Source: Amycolatopsis tucumanensis (GTDB taxonomy: Bacteria; Actinomycetota; Actinomycetes; Mycobacteriales; Pseudonocardiaceae). Taken from it: DNA of 64,000 nucleotides. The translations under genes and the position numbers were made by a program. The notes below the pieces were generated by a model that did not search any database, was not told the DNA's origin, and was given only the letters and a program-made list of their open reading frames with translations. Every line of letters starts with the position of its first letter. The stretch's first letter is position 1. The DNA lies in NCBI RefSeq assembly GCF_021654135.1, contig NZ_JAKGSD010000038.1, positions 16,580 through 80,579 of the forward strand. The letters run 5' to 3'. Shown here piece after piece: positions 24,977 to 33,480 of the stretch.

Positions 24977-26206
24977 GCGGAAGTCGCCGCGCTCCAGCAG
25001 GAACGACACCGCCAGCCCGGCGACCAGGCCCCAGAACGCGGAGCTGATGTTCAACGGCTGCACGCCGGACACGGTCACCAGGAACGCCACCAGCGCGCCG
25101 AGCGTGAAGCGGGTGCGGAAGGCCGTGACGAACGCGCTCTGCAACGCCCGCAGCATCGCCAGCCCGCCCAGGACCGCGATGAACGCGGGCGGCGTCGCCA
25201 GCATCAGGCGCACGAAGGCCGGCGCGAACAGGCCGGTCACCACCGCTCCCGCCCCGCACACGACGGCCGCCGTGTACTGGCGGTCCCGCTCGCCCGAGGC
25301 GACCAGCAGCGCGTTCGTCGGCCCGGTCAGGCACGTCGACACCGCGCCCACCGCCGCGGCCGGCAGCGACCAAAGTCCACACAGGACGGTCACGACGTTG
25401 GTGGGCGGCTCGTGCCCGGCCTGTTTCAGGACGGCGACGCCCTGGCCGTTCTGCACCACCAGGACCGTCACGGCCAGCGGCACGACCAGTTCCAGCAGCG
25501 CGGGCCAGGTGAACCGGGGCGCCTGCAGCAACGGCTCGGCGAGCCAGCCGGAACCGGCGAGGGTGAAGCGGCCCGACACCGCCACGGCGACCGCGCCCGC
25601 CAGCAACGCCCCGAGGATCGGCGGCAGCCGCCGCCCGGCCGCGGGCAGGGCACTGAGCAGCACGAACACCACGACCATCGGGACCGCGACGACCGGGTCC
25701 ACGCCGAGCGCGGTCACCAGGTCGAGCCCGAACTTCAGGAACACCCCGGCGACCATCGCCATGACGATCGGCATCGGCAGCGCGGCCATCACCGCGCGGA
25801 CCCAGCCGGTCAGGCCGATCACCAGGATCAGCAGCGCGGTGACCACGAACGCGCCCAGCACCTCGGGCCAGGTCAGGTGGGTCAGCGACCCGCCGACGAC
25901 GACCGTGCCGGGGATGGTCCAGAAGAACGCCAGCGGCCGCCGGTACAGCCACGACGCGAGCACCGTGAGGATGCCGTTGAGGAAGAACACGCCGAAGATC
26001 CACGACGCGAGCTGCGCCGGGGTCAGGCCGCCCTGCACCCCGACGGCGAGGATGACCGCGATCGGCCCGGTCGCGGAGAACACCAGGCCGATCACGCCGT
26101 TGGTCAGGGTGGTGCCGGTGAGGTCCCGGCGCACGCGCCGCGGCCCGGCGACCGGTTTCGGCGGACGCTCGAACCGTGGCGCGCGGATCTCCTCGTCGAG
26201 TCTCAT
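24971..26206 (-). CDS. benE: Benzoate transporter, BenE family
   Basis: 411 residues, about 11-12 spans. The BenE family is recognisable from LTNGVIGLVFSATGPIAVILAVGVQGGL, the PGTVVVGGSLTHL loop, MVAGVFLKFGLDLV and the long VVQNGQGVAVLKQAGHEPPTN segment. It acts as a benzoate:H+ symporter in the cytoplasmic membrane. Convergent with the LAL gene (six-base overlap), so it has its own promoter; a 10-bp inverted repeat lies right before the ATG. Confidence 0.93.
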   Translation of the reverse strand: MRLDEEIRAPRFERPPKPVAGPRRVRRDLTGTTLTNGVIGLVFSATGPIAVILAVGVQGGLTPAQLASWIFGVFFLNGILTVLASWLYRRPLAFFWTIPGTVVVGGSLTHLTWPEVLGAFVVTALLILVIGLTGWVRAVMAALPMPIVMAMVAGVFLKFGLDLVTALGVDPVVAVPMVVVFVLLSALPAAGRRLPPILGALLAGAVAVAVSGRFTLAGSGWLAEPLLQAPRFTWPALLELVVPLAVTVLVVQNGQGVAVLKQAGHEPPTNVVTVLCGLWSLPAAAVGAVSTCLTGPTNALLVASGERDRQYTAAVVCGAGAVVTGLFAPAFVRLMLATPPAFIAVLGGLAMLRALQSAFVTAFRTRFTLGALVAFLVTVSGVQPLNISSAFWGLVAGLAVSFLLERGDFRS

Positions 26207-26242
26207 GTACGCATGCTGAACTCATCGGCCGCCATGCGTACA
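26206..26242 (-). promoter_or_regulatory. 10-bp inverted repeat upstream of benE
   Basis: TGTACGCATG (26206-26215) and CATGCGTACA (26233-26242) are perfect inverted copies with a 17-base spacer; the left arm touches the benE start codon. A related half-site GTACGGAT occurs near 16197 in the ben/cat control region. It could be a binding site for the LAL regulator or for another dimeric factor. Confidence 0.5.
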
Positions 26243-26268
26243 GCCGGTTGTGGCGGGTGCCACCGAGG

Positions 26269-26454
26269 TCAGCGGTCGAACACGTCCTTCGCCGCGTCCT
26301 TGACCTTCTCGCCCGCCTGCTTGACGTCGGCCTTGCCCTGGTCGCCCTTGCCCTCGGCTTCCCACTGCTCGTTGCCGGTGGCCTTGCCCAGGCCTTCCTT
26401 CGCCTTGCCCTTGAGCTCTTCGGCCTTGTTCTGGGCCTTGTCGTCGGTGCTCAT
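26269..26454 (-). CDS. CsbD family stress protein
   Basis: 61 residues, Lys/Glu/Ala-rich and helical, beginning MSTDDKAQNKAEELKGKAKEGLG and carrying a GNEQWEAEGKGDQ middle, the mark of CsbD. Members are induced by general stress sigma factors; their molecular role is unknown. AACCGG-rich leader with GGAAGGACCGGAG before ATG. It is monocistronic between benE and a membrane protein gene. A GGGTAA box about 35 bases upstream of the ATG is a weak match to a SigB/SigF -10. Confidence 0.9.
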   Translation of the reverse strand: MSTDDKAQNKAEELKGKAKEGLGKATGNEQWEAEGKGDQGKADVKQAGEKVKDAAKDVFDR

Positions 26455-26504
26455 CTCCGGTCCTTCCGGTCGGTGAGCGCTTGGATTACCCGGCCGGGCG
26501 ATCC

Positions 26505-27533
26505 TTATTCGGCGTGCACCAGCGGAGTCAGGTGCGCGGCGAAGGCGGCGTCCTCGGGGGCCGAGTAGTCGGTGTCGTCGTTGCCCCGGCTGCCGGAGGG
26601 CACGAGGATGGTGGGCTGGCAGTCACTCCGGGAGGGGGCGCCGTCGACGGTGAACTCCGCGACCCGGCGGCCGGTGCGCGCCTCGAACACCGTGACCGCC
26701 CAGCGGCCCTGGTAGGTGACCAGGGAGGAGCCGTCCTCGTACTCGCACGTGCGGATCGCGGCCGGCTGGGCCTGGCCGATCAGGCGGCTGCACCCGACCA
26801 GCTGCACCTCGTCGGCGGGCGGCCAGTTCTGGTCCGTCTCCGCGAAACCCTGCAGGTACTCGGGGAAGCCGGAGCCCTCGTACACGGCCACGGCGTGCGG
26901 GCCGGGGCCGGTGTAGGCGGGCGCCTGGCCGAACGGCGCGCCGCCCGTGCACAGGCGGGCCAGGTCGGTGATCTCCCTCGGCTGCTCACCGAAGGCGAGT
27001 TCCAGCGCCAGCGGCACCGCGGTGAACCACACGACCACGGCCGACAGCGCCACGGACAGAGCGGCGATGGCGAGCCGGGGCGTCCGCGCGGGCGGGTACG
27101 GGCGCCCGGTCCGGGCGGTGCGCAGCAGTTCGGTGCGGGCCCACACGGTCCCGACCCGCTGTGAGCCGGTGTCCCAGACGAGTTCCGTCCCGTCGGCGGC
27201 GAGCCGCTCCCACCGCACGGCCACCGGCTCCTCGCCCTGCGGCCAGATCAGGAGGCCGCGCTCGGCGGAGGCGAACCAGCACCGGCCGCCGGGCACCGGG
27301 CCCCACCACGACCAGGCCGCCGTCGCCCACAGCAGCGCCCCGTAGCCGAGGACGACCCACCGCCAGGCCGGCGAGTCGTTGAGGACGAGGTAGAAGGCGG
27401 CGATCCCGGCCGGGACGACGCCGATGCCGGCGAGCATCGCGCCCGCGACCGGTTCCCGGAACGGCCGGTGCACGCGGACCAGCCGCCCCAGCCCGGCGGC
27501 CTCGGCACGCGCGGCCAGTGCCCGGTTGTTCAT
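26505..27533 (-). CDS. Uncharacterised membrane protein
   Basis: 342 residues of no family I recognise. An N-terminal pair of spans (about 28-50 and 57-76), a PH-like beta segment between (WFASAERGLLIWPQGEEPVAVRWERL, resembling the small YcxB/PH-like pieces of actinobacterial membrane proteins), a third span near 155-178 and an outside C-terminal domain of about 160 residues. That domain has Cys in LCTGG, LVGCSRL, IRTCEYED and SDCQPT, suggesting two disulfides. It may be a surface or sensory protein. It stands alone between csbD and the LigD-like gene. Confidence 0.7.
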   Translation of the reverse strand: MNNRALAARAEAAGLGRLVRVHRPFREPVAGAMLAGIGVVPAGIAAFYLVLNDSPAWRWVVLGYGALLWATAAWSWWGPVPGGRCWFASAERGLLIWPQGEEPVAVRWERLAADGTELVWDTGSQRVGTVWARTELLRTARTGRPYPPARTPRLAIAALSVALSAVVVWFTAVPLALELAFGEQPREITDLARLCTGGAPFGQAPAYTGPGPHAVAVYEGSGFPEYLQGFAETDQNWPPADEVQLVGCSRLIGQAQPAAIRTCEYEDGSSLVTYQGRWAVTVFEARTGRRVAEFTVDGAPSRSDCQPTILVPSGSRGNDDTDYSAPEDAAFAAHLTPLVHAE

Positions 27534-27668
27534 CCTGCGCCCCTCTCGCTCCCCAGATTTGTACCGGGTGCTCGAGGTGAGGCGTACCGCCTGTCCGGTT
27601 GCGGTCAGTCCGAGGCTGTCGCGGGCTTCCGCGCCGAACCGCCGCGAAAACCCGCGTGCCGACCGTGT

Positions 27669-28598
27669 TCACTCCAGCCCGTCGCGGTCCGCCCACTCCA
27701 GCAGCGTCTCCAGCGAGTAGGCGGTGTCGTCGATGCCGGCGTGCAGGTCGCCGAGCTTCGCGAACCGGGCGGGGACCGTCGCGATCGTGCAGTCGCCCGG
27801 TTCGACGTCGTCCACCTCGTCCCACGCGATCGGCGTCGACACCGTCGCCTCGGGCACGCCCCGCACCGAGTACGCGCTCGCGATCGTGTGGTCGCGCGCG
27901 TTCTGGTTGTAGTCGACGAACACCAGCGCCGGGTCGCGGTCCTTGCGCCACCACGTCGTCGTCACGTCGTCGGGTGCGCGGCGCTCCACCTCACGCGCGA
28001 ACGCCAGCGCCGCCCGTCGCACCTCGCTGAACCCCCACCGCGGCTCGATCCTCACGTAGATGTGCAGGCCGCTGCCGCCGGACGTCTTGGGCCACCCGGT
28101 CGCGCCCAGCTCGTCGAGCACCTCGTGCGCGACGTGCGCCACCCGCCGCACCCGCGCGAAGTCGGCCTCCGGGCCGGGGTCGAGGTCGATGCGCCACTCG
28201 TCGGGCTTCTCGGTGTCCGCGCGCCGCGAGTTCCACGGGTGGAACTCCACGGTGCTCATCTGCACCGCCCAGATCACGTGCGCCACCTCGGTCACGCACA
28301 ACTCGTCGGCGTGCCGGTTGTAGCGCGGGAAGTGCACGCGCACCGTCTCCAGCCACGGCGGCGCCCCGGCCGGCACGCGTTTCTGGTGCACCTTGTCGCC
28401 GCTCACCCCGGACGGGAACCGGTGCAGCATGCACGGCCGCTCCCGCAGCGCGCGCACGATCCCGTCGCCGACGGACAGGTAGTACCGCGCCAGGTCAAGC
28501 TTCGTCTCGCCCCGCGCCGGGAAGTAGACCCGCTGCGGGTTCGAGATCCGCACCGTGTGGTTCCCGGCCTCCAGCTCCACCGCCTCGCCCTTGGCCAT
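27669..28598 (-). CDS. Stand-alone LigD-type DNA polymerase (PolDom)
   Basis: 309 residues of the archaeo-eukaryotic primase-like polymerase domain used in bacterial non-homologous end joining. Metal-binding Asp138 and Asp140 in WRIDLDPG, the KTSGGSGLHIYVRI nucleotide-binding strand (171-184) and Asp229 in VDYNQNARDHTIA are all present. In Mycobacterium LigD this domain is fused to ligase and nuclease domains; in many actinomycetes it is free, as here. It would fill or extend ends with ribonucleotides. No ku or ligase gene is in the window. About 135 bases before the next gene hold nothing recognised. Confidence 0.92.
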   Translation of the reverse strand: MAKGEAVELEAGNHTVRISNPQRVYFPARGETKLDLARYYLSVGDGIVRALRERPCMLHRFPSGVSGDKVHQKRVPAGAPPWLETVRVHFPRYNRHADELCVTEVAHVIWAVQMSTVEFHPWNSRRADTEKPDEWRIDLDPGPEADFARVRRVAHVAHEVLDELGATGWPKTSGGSGLHIYVRIEPRWGFSEVRRAALAFAREVERRAPDDVTTTWWRKDRDPALVFVDYNQNARDHTIASAYSVRGVPEATVSTPIAWDEVDDVEPGDCTIATVPARFAKLGDLHAGIDDTAYSLETLLEWADRDGLE

Positions 28599-28665
28599 GG
28601 GCCGAACCTAGCGTGAAAACCGCGCCGCGGCGGGGTGCCGGGCGAACCCGGCACCCCATCGCCAG

Positions 28666-30045
28666 TCAGGGCGCGATCTCCTCCAGCGTGCGACCGCGGG
28701 TCTCCTCGGCGAACACCGCGGCCACGATCGCGCCGACCAGTGTGATCCCGCTGATCAGCAGGAACACCGAGCCCAGCGCGGTGCCGCCGGCGTAGACCGC
28801 GCCGACCAGGATCGGCCCGAGGATCAGGCCCAGCCGGTTCATCACGCCGCCGAGGCTGCAGCCCAGCGCGCGGCTGCGCGTCGGGTACAGCTCGGGCGTG
28901 TACAGGTACAGGCTGATGTTCACGGCGAAGTTGAACACGGCCGCCAGCGACGACCACACCAGCAGCTGCACCGGCGACCCGGCGCCGAGCGCGCCCAGCA
29001 CCACCAGCATCGCGGTGGTCGCGCCGAGCCCGGCGGCCAGCACCACCCGGCGCCCGATCCGGTCGATCACCAGCGCCGCCAGCACGCAGCCGACCAGGCC
29101 GGCCGCCGAGGTCGCGGTGCTGTACCAGAGCGCCTGGCCCAGCGGCAGGTGGAACACGCCGCGGTAGATGGTCGGCAGCCACGACGTGATGCCGTAGTTG
29201 GCGAGGTAGCCGACGAACCAGATCGTCCACACGGTCAGCGTGCGGCGGCGGTAGCGGCCGGCGAACAGGTCGCGCAGGGCGTTGCCGCGCTGCTGCGGGG
29301 CGGTGACCGGAACCGCGGCGGCGGGCGCGGGCAGCGGCTCGCCGGTGGCGCGCTGGACCTTCGTCTCCATCGTCGCCATCGCCGCGGCGGCCTTCTCGTA
29401 CTTGCCGCGGGAGGCGAGCCAGCGCGGCGACTCCGGCACCTTGCGCAGGATCACGAACGCCATCAGGCCGGGGACGGCGGCCAGCAGGTACAGCGAGCGC
29501 CAGCCCCACAGCGGGATCAGCCATGCCGCGACCAGCGCGCTCACCGCCAGGCCAGCGGGGAACACCACCTCGTAGAGCAGCACGAACCGGCCGCGCTTGT
29601 GGGCGCGGGTGATCTCGCTGATGTAGGCGGCCGCGGTCGGCACCTCACCGCCGATCGCGAGGCCCTGCACGAACCGCAGGACGAGGAACGGGGTGAGCGA
29701 GTCGCAGGCCGCCATGCCTGCGCTGCACAGTGCGCTGACCGCGACGCAGATCGCGATGACCCGGACCCGGCCGATCCGGTCGGCGGCCCAGCCGGAGACC
29801 AGCGCGCCGACCAGCATCCCGATCGAGCCGATGGTCAGCGCCGCGGTGCTGGTGGCCGCCGACAGGCCCCACTCGCGGGAGAGCACCGGCAGTGTGTAGG
29901 CGATCAGCAGCTGGTCGAACGCCTCGAAGAAGGTCACGATGCCGATCAGCAGGCGGACGCTGATCTGCCAGCGCGACATCGGCAGCCGTTCCAGCCGCGC
30001 GGCGATGTCACCCTGCGTCATTGCGGGTGTGGCGTCGATGCTCAT
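28666..30045 (-). CDS. MFS transporter, aromatic-acid / metabolite porter
   Basis: 459 residues, 12 spans, with motif A as AADRIGRVR and VIDRIGRR, and PESPRWLASRGKYEKA after helix 6, typical of the sugar-porter-like and AAHS families. Helix one (FFEAFDQLLIAYTLPVL) keeps an Asp as in aromatic-acid symporters. Last gene of the long minus-strand aromatic island, ATGA-coupled to the DLH-like gene, so it most likely imports that pathway's substrate. Confidence 0.85.
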   Translation of the reverse strand: MSIDATPAMTQGDIAARLERLPMSRWQISVRLLIGIVTFFEAFDQLLIAYTLPVLSREWGLSAATSTAALTIGSIGMLVGALVSGWAADRIGRVRVIAICVAVSALCSAGMAACDSLTPFLVLRFVQGLAIGGEVPTAAAYISEITRAHKRGRFVLLYEVVFPAGLAVSALVAAWLIPLWGWRSLYLLAAVPGLMAFVILRKVPESPRWLASRGKYEKAAAAMATMETKVQRATGEPLPAPAAAVPVTAPQQRGNALRDLFAGRYRRRTLTVWTIWFVGYLANYGITSWLPTIYRGVFHLPLGQALWYSTATSAAGLVGCVLAALVIDRIGRRVVLAAGLGATTAMLVVLGALGAGSPVQLLVWSSLAAVFNFAVNISLYLYTPELYPTRSRALGCSLGGVMNRLGLILGPILVGAVYAGGTALGSVFLLISGITLVGAIVAAVFAEETRGRTLEEIAP

Positions 30046-30629
30046 TCGGTCTCCTCGTCGGGCAATAGTGTGCGGGCTGAATCGAGGAATCGCACTGCTT
30101 CGTCCCAGGCGTCGGCTTCGTCACACAGGGACAGCCAGGACCCGCCCAGGTTCGCGGCGAGCACCGGCAGCTCGGGGAGGTCCGGCCAGGGCCCCTCGCG
30201 CGGGCCGACGCCGGCGGCGCGCAGCCCGTGCGCGGCGGCGGCCCAGGCGGCGAGGTGGGCGCCCTGGCCGAGCCCGATGAAGGCGCTCGCCGGAACCCCC
30301 GCCCGGCGGCTCAGGTGGTCCAGCGCGCCGGCCACGTCGGCGGCGAGGTCGTCGGGCTCGAGGGCGGCGAAGTTGCCGCGCGGGAAGACCCGCCCGCCGG
30401 TGTCGTAGTAGAGCAGCGGCGCGACGGCGAGGTAGCCGCACTCGGCGAGCACTCGGCAGGCGTCCTCGGCTTCGGCGGTGAGCCCCCGCTCGTCGTGCAG
30501 GACGACGACGGCGGCGCGCACGTCGGCGGCGGGGTAGCGCACGAGCAGGGGAGCCGCGGTCTTGAGAACGCGGCGGCGCCGGTTGGCAGGGGCGTGTCCG
30601 TGGTGGTGGCTGGTCGCCGGGACGGTCAT
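30042..30629 (-). CDS. Dienelactone-hydrolase-like protein, nucleophile missing
   Basis: 195 residues of the DLH alpha/beta fold: AAVVVLHDERGLTAEAEDACRVLAECGYLAVAPLLYY (about 39-75) matches the family. At the nucleophile elbow the usual G-F-C-x-G-G reads GLGQGA (119-124), so the Cys/Ser is Gly121; the protein is also about 40 residues shorter than typical DLH and no C-terminal catalytic His is visible. It may be a binding or scaffold protein, or a decaying enzyme. A His-rich start (SHHHGH) could bind metal. ATGA overlaps at both ends with its neighbours. Confidence 0.75.
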   Translation of the reverse strand: MTVPATSHHHGHAPANRRRRVLKTAAPLLVRYPAADVRAAVVVLHDERGLTAEAEDACRVLAECGYLAVAPLLYYDTGGRVFPRGNFAALEPDDLAADVAGALDHLSRRAGVPASAFIGLGQGAHLAAWAAAAHGLRAAGVGPREGPWPDLPELPVLAANLGGSWLSLCDEADAWDEAVRFLDSARTLLPDEETE

Positions 30630-31063
30630 GGGCGCTCCAGGGCTGGGACCGGGAGTGGGGTTGCGGCCGGGTGACAGGGGACCGGGCCGGGGGCTGCGGG
30701 CCGCGCCCCGTCGGGGTGGGGTTCGGTGGTGGCCTCGCGTGGGGCTCGGTCGCGGGTCGTGGGTGGTGGGGTGTGCCGTGCGCGGGTGGGGGTGGGGACA
30801 GGGCGCTTGGTGGTGGCTCGGCGTGGGGCTGGGTCGGGGGTTGTGGGTGGTGCCGTGTGCCGTGCGCGGGTGGGGGCAGCGCCCTTGGCGATGACCCGGC
30901 GCGGGGGCGGTGGGGCCGCCGTCCCGGGGATGCGAGTGCGGTCGGGGGCGCGGCCGGCCGGCGCGGGGCCGTGCCGCGGGCCGCCGTCGGCGGGAGTGGA
31001 GTGCGTGGCCGCGGGGGCATTCCGCTCGATTGGTCGCCTCGGCGGCCCCATCGGGACGGTCAT
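30626..31063 (-). CDS. Pro/Arg/Thr-rich disordered protein with repeats
   Basis: 145 residues, no homologue recognised. Composition is extreme (Pro, Arg, Ala, Thr). Two copies of PTRARHTxPPTT start at residues 64 and 92 (28-residue period, 84 bp). The case for translation is its junctions: the ATG shares bases with the TPP-enzyme stop (TGATG) and its stop overlaps the next ATG (ATGA), so it bridges two enzyme genes without any gap. It could instead be an expanded spacer that happens to stay open. Its start MTVP matches that of the next protein, hinting at origin by duplication. Confidence 0.5.
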   Translation of the reverse strand: MTVPMGPPRRPIERNAPAATHSTPADGGPRHGPAPAGRAPDRTRIPGTAAPPPPRRVIAKGAAPTRARHTAPPTTPDPAPRRATTKRPVPTPTRARHTPPPTTRDRAPREATTEPHPDGARPAAPGPVPCHPAATPLPVPALERP

Positions 31064-32682
31064 CAGTCCTCCCGGGGGACGGGCACCGGCGGGACGAACG
31101 GGCGCGGCGCCGGGTCCAGCGCGGTCACGTCGACCTCGATCACGGACGGGCCGTGCTGCGCGACCGCCTTCTCCAGCGCCTCCGCGAACAGCGACGGCTT
31201 GCTCACCAGCTGGTACGGCAGGTCCAGCGACTGCGCCAGCCGCGAGAAGTCCGGCGTGTACAGGTCCACCCCGGCCCGCGCACCGCCGTGGTGGTCCTGC
31301 ATGTTGCGCAGCACCCCGTACCCGCCGTCGTTGAAGATCACCAGCACCAGCCACGGCTTCTCCTGCGCCAGCGTGCCCAGCTCGCCCAGGTGCACGGCCA
31401 GCCCGCCGTCCCCGGCCATCACCAGCGTCGGTGCGTCGCGGCCGGACAGCGCCGCCCCGATGCCCGTCGCCAGGCCCTGCCCGATCCCGCCGCCGACCGG
31501 GAACAGGTTGGTCCGCGGGTCGAAGATGTCCAGCAGCCGGTTGCCCCACTGGCTGGACGGGATCGTCACGTCCCGGGCGATCACCGACTCCCGCGGCAAC
31601 CCCGCGCGCATCGCGTCGCAGATCTCTCCATACGGGCCGATCGCCTCGCGCAGCCGCGACCGCACGGCGGACCGCGTCGCCACCGCCCGCGCCCGCCACT
31701 CCGGATCGCCGGACCCGCCCCGCAGCCGCCGGAGCACCACCGCGGCCTCCCCGGCGATCCCGACCGTCGCCGGGTGCACCCGGCCCAGGGCGGCGGGGTC
31801 GACGTCGATCTGGATGTGCCGCGCGGGCAGCGCCAGGTGGTAGTGCTTGGTCTCGTTGGACCGGAAGTGCGTCCCGACCGAGATCAGTAGATCCGCCCCG
31901 GCCAGCAGGTCCTCCGCGGCAGTGGCGAAGTTGCCGACCACCAGCGGGTGGTCCTCGGGCAGCGTGCCCCGCCCGGAGTTGCTCGTGAACACCGGCGCCT
32001 GCAGCCGCTCGGCCAGCTCCCGCACCTCGTCCCGCGCGTCCACCGCGCCGCCGCCGGCCCAGATCACCGGGCGCCGCGCCGAGGCGATCAACTCGGCGGC
32101 CCGGGCCAGCGCGTCCTCGTCCGGCGGCGGCACCGGCGCCGGAACCTCCGGAGCGCGAGCCACCACGTCGTGCCGCGCGTACTGCAGGTCGATCGGCCAC
32201 TCCACACTGGACGGTCCACTCGGGAGGGACAGCGCCTCGCGCACCGCCCGTCGCAGCACGTCCTCCGCCGCGGCCACCGAAAAAATGGTCGCGGCGTGTT
32301 TGGACACCGCGGTGAGCATGCCCAGCTGGTCGCGTGTCTCGTGGATGACCCCGCGCCCCTGCCCGAGGTAGGGCGAGTCGATCTGCCCGGTCACGTGCAG
32401 CACCCGGCTGCCCGCGGTCAGCGCCTCCACGAGCGACCCGGCCGCGTTGCCCGCGCCGGTGCCGGTGCTGGTGATCGCGACCCCGAGCCCGCCGCGGGCT
32501 CGGGCGTACCCGTCGGCCGCGTTGACCGCCGCCGCCTCGTGCCGGACCGGCACGAACCGCAGCCGCGCCGCGATCGCCTCCACCAGCGGCAGGTTGTGCA
32601 CGCTCACGATGCCGAACGCCGTGTCGACGCCGTTGTCGATCAGGATCTGGGCGAGCAGGTCCCCGCCGTTGCCGTGTGTCAC
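31063..32682 (-). CDS. Thiamine-pyrophosphate enzyme (IlvB/MdlC-like)
   Basis: 539 residues with the three domains of the pyruvate-oxidase-like group: PYR domain with the cofactor-activating Glu in VRHEAAAVNAADGYAR, central domain (RPVIWAGGGAVDARDEV) and PP domain with the TPP/Mg motif GDGGLAVHLGELGTLAQEKPWLVLVIFNDGGYG (GDG...N). Members include benzoylformate decarboxylase, acetolactate synthase and 2-hydroxyacyl-CoA lyase; I cannot choose among them. Start GTG at 32682 is preferred because GAGGAGACA precedes it; an ATG at 32718 would overlap the upstream SDR. Within this operon a 2-oxo acid decarboxylase or lyase step on a ring-cleavage product is plausible. Confidence 0.85.
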   Translation of the reverse strand: MTHGNGGDLLAQILIDNGVDTAFGIVSVHNLPLVEAIAARLRFVPVRHEAAAVNAADGYARARGGLGVAITSTGTGAGNAAGSLVEALTAGSRVLHVTGQIDSPYLGQGRGVIHETRDQLGMLTAVSKHAATIFSVAAAEDVLRRAVREALSLPSGPSSVEWPIDLQYARHDVVARAPEVPAPVPPPDEDALARAAELIASARRPVIWAGGGAVDARDEVRELAERLQAPVFTSNSGRGTLPEDHPLVVGNFATAAEDLLAGADLLISVGTHFRSNETKHYHLALPARHIQIDVDPAALGRVHPATVGIAGEAAVVLRRLRGGSGDPEWRARAVATRSAVRSRLREAIGPYGEICDAMRAGLPRESVIARDVTIPSSQWGNRLLDIFDPRTNLFPVGGGIGQGLATGIGAALSGRDAPTLVMAGDGGLAVHLGELGTLAQEKPWLVLVIFNDGGYGVLRNMQDHHGGARAGVDLYTPDFSRLAQSLDLPYQLVSKPSLFAEALEKAVAQHGPSVIEVDVTALDPAPRPFVPPVPVPRED

Positions 32683-32692
32683 GAGTGTCTCC

Positions 32693-33472
32693 TCAGACGT
32701 ATCGGGCGACGCCGCCACCGACGTCGAGGGCGGAACCGGTGATGTAGGACGCGTGCGGTGACAGCAGTGCCACGATCGGGAAGGCGACCTCCTCGGCGGT
32801 GCCGAGCCGGCCGAGCGGGATGCCCCGGTCCGCGGCGAGCTCCGAAGTCCACTCCGCCCAGGACAGCTCGGTGCCGGACTGCTCGTACCGGCGCCGCCAC
32901 TGACCGGTGTCCACCAGGCCGAGGCACACCGAGTTGACCCGCACCTCCGGCGCCAGCTCGGCGGCCAGCGTCTTGGACAGGTTCAGCAGCGCCGCCCGCG
33001 CCGCCGACGTCGCGGCGAGCTTCGGCTCGGGCTGGCGGGACAGGATCGCGTTGACGTTGACCACCGCCGCGCCCGGCCGCAGCCACGGCTGCGCGGCGCG
33101 GACGACGTGCAGCACCGAGAAGATCTTCAGGTGCAGCTCGTCGCGCCACTGCTCGTCGCTGGTCTCGGCCAGCCGCGCCATCAGCGAGCGCCCGGCGTTG
33201 TTGACCACGCCGTCCAGCCCGCCGAACTCCTCGCCGGCGCCGGTGACGAACCGGCGCACGTCGCCGGCGTCGAGGACGTCGCACGCCGCGGTGTGCAGCC
33301 GGGCGCCGGCCGCGCGGGGCAGGTCGGCGAGTGCCTTCTCCAGCCGCACGCCGTCCCGCGCGCACGCGGCGACGTGCGCGCCCTCGGCGAGCAGCATCGC
33401 GGCGGTCGCCAGCCCGACACCGGAACTGGCGCCGGTCACCACGACCGCCCGCCCGGAAAGTCCCAGGTCCAT
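32693..33472 (-). CDS. SDR-fold protein with altered active site
   Basis: 259 residues. The NAD(P) motif TGASSGVG (13-20) and NNAG (91-94) are intact, but the catalytic Y-x3-K is replaced by Thr155-S-A-A-Arg159 (LAATSAARAALLNLSK). Such ATSAARA versions occur in other SDR sequences, so this is a subfamily rather than decay, but the chemistry must differ. Ends GSALDVGGGVARYV. Second of two adjacent SDR genes, eight bases after the first. Confidence 0.85.
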   Translation of the reverse strand: MDLGLSGRAVVVTGASSGVGLATAAMLLAEGAHVAACARDGVRLEKALADLPRAAGARLHTAACDVLDAGDVRRFVTGAGEEFGGLDGVVNNAGRSLMARLAETSDEQWRDELHLKIFSVLHVVRAAQPWLRPGAAVVNVNAILSRQPEPKLAATSAARAALLNLSKTLAAELAPEVRVNSVCLGLVDTGQWRRRYEQSGTELSWAEWTSELAADRGIPLGRLGTAEEVAFPIVALLSPHASYITGSALDVGGGVARYV

Positions 33473-33480
33473 GAAAACTC

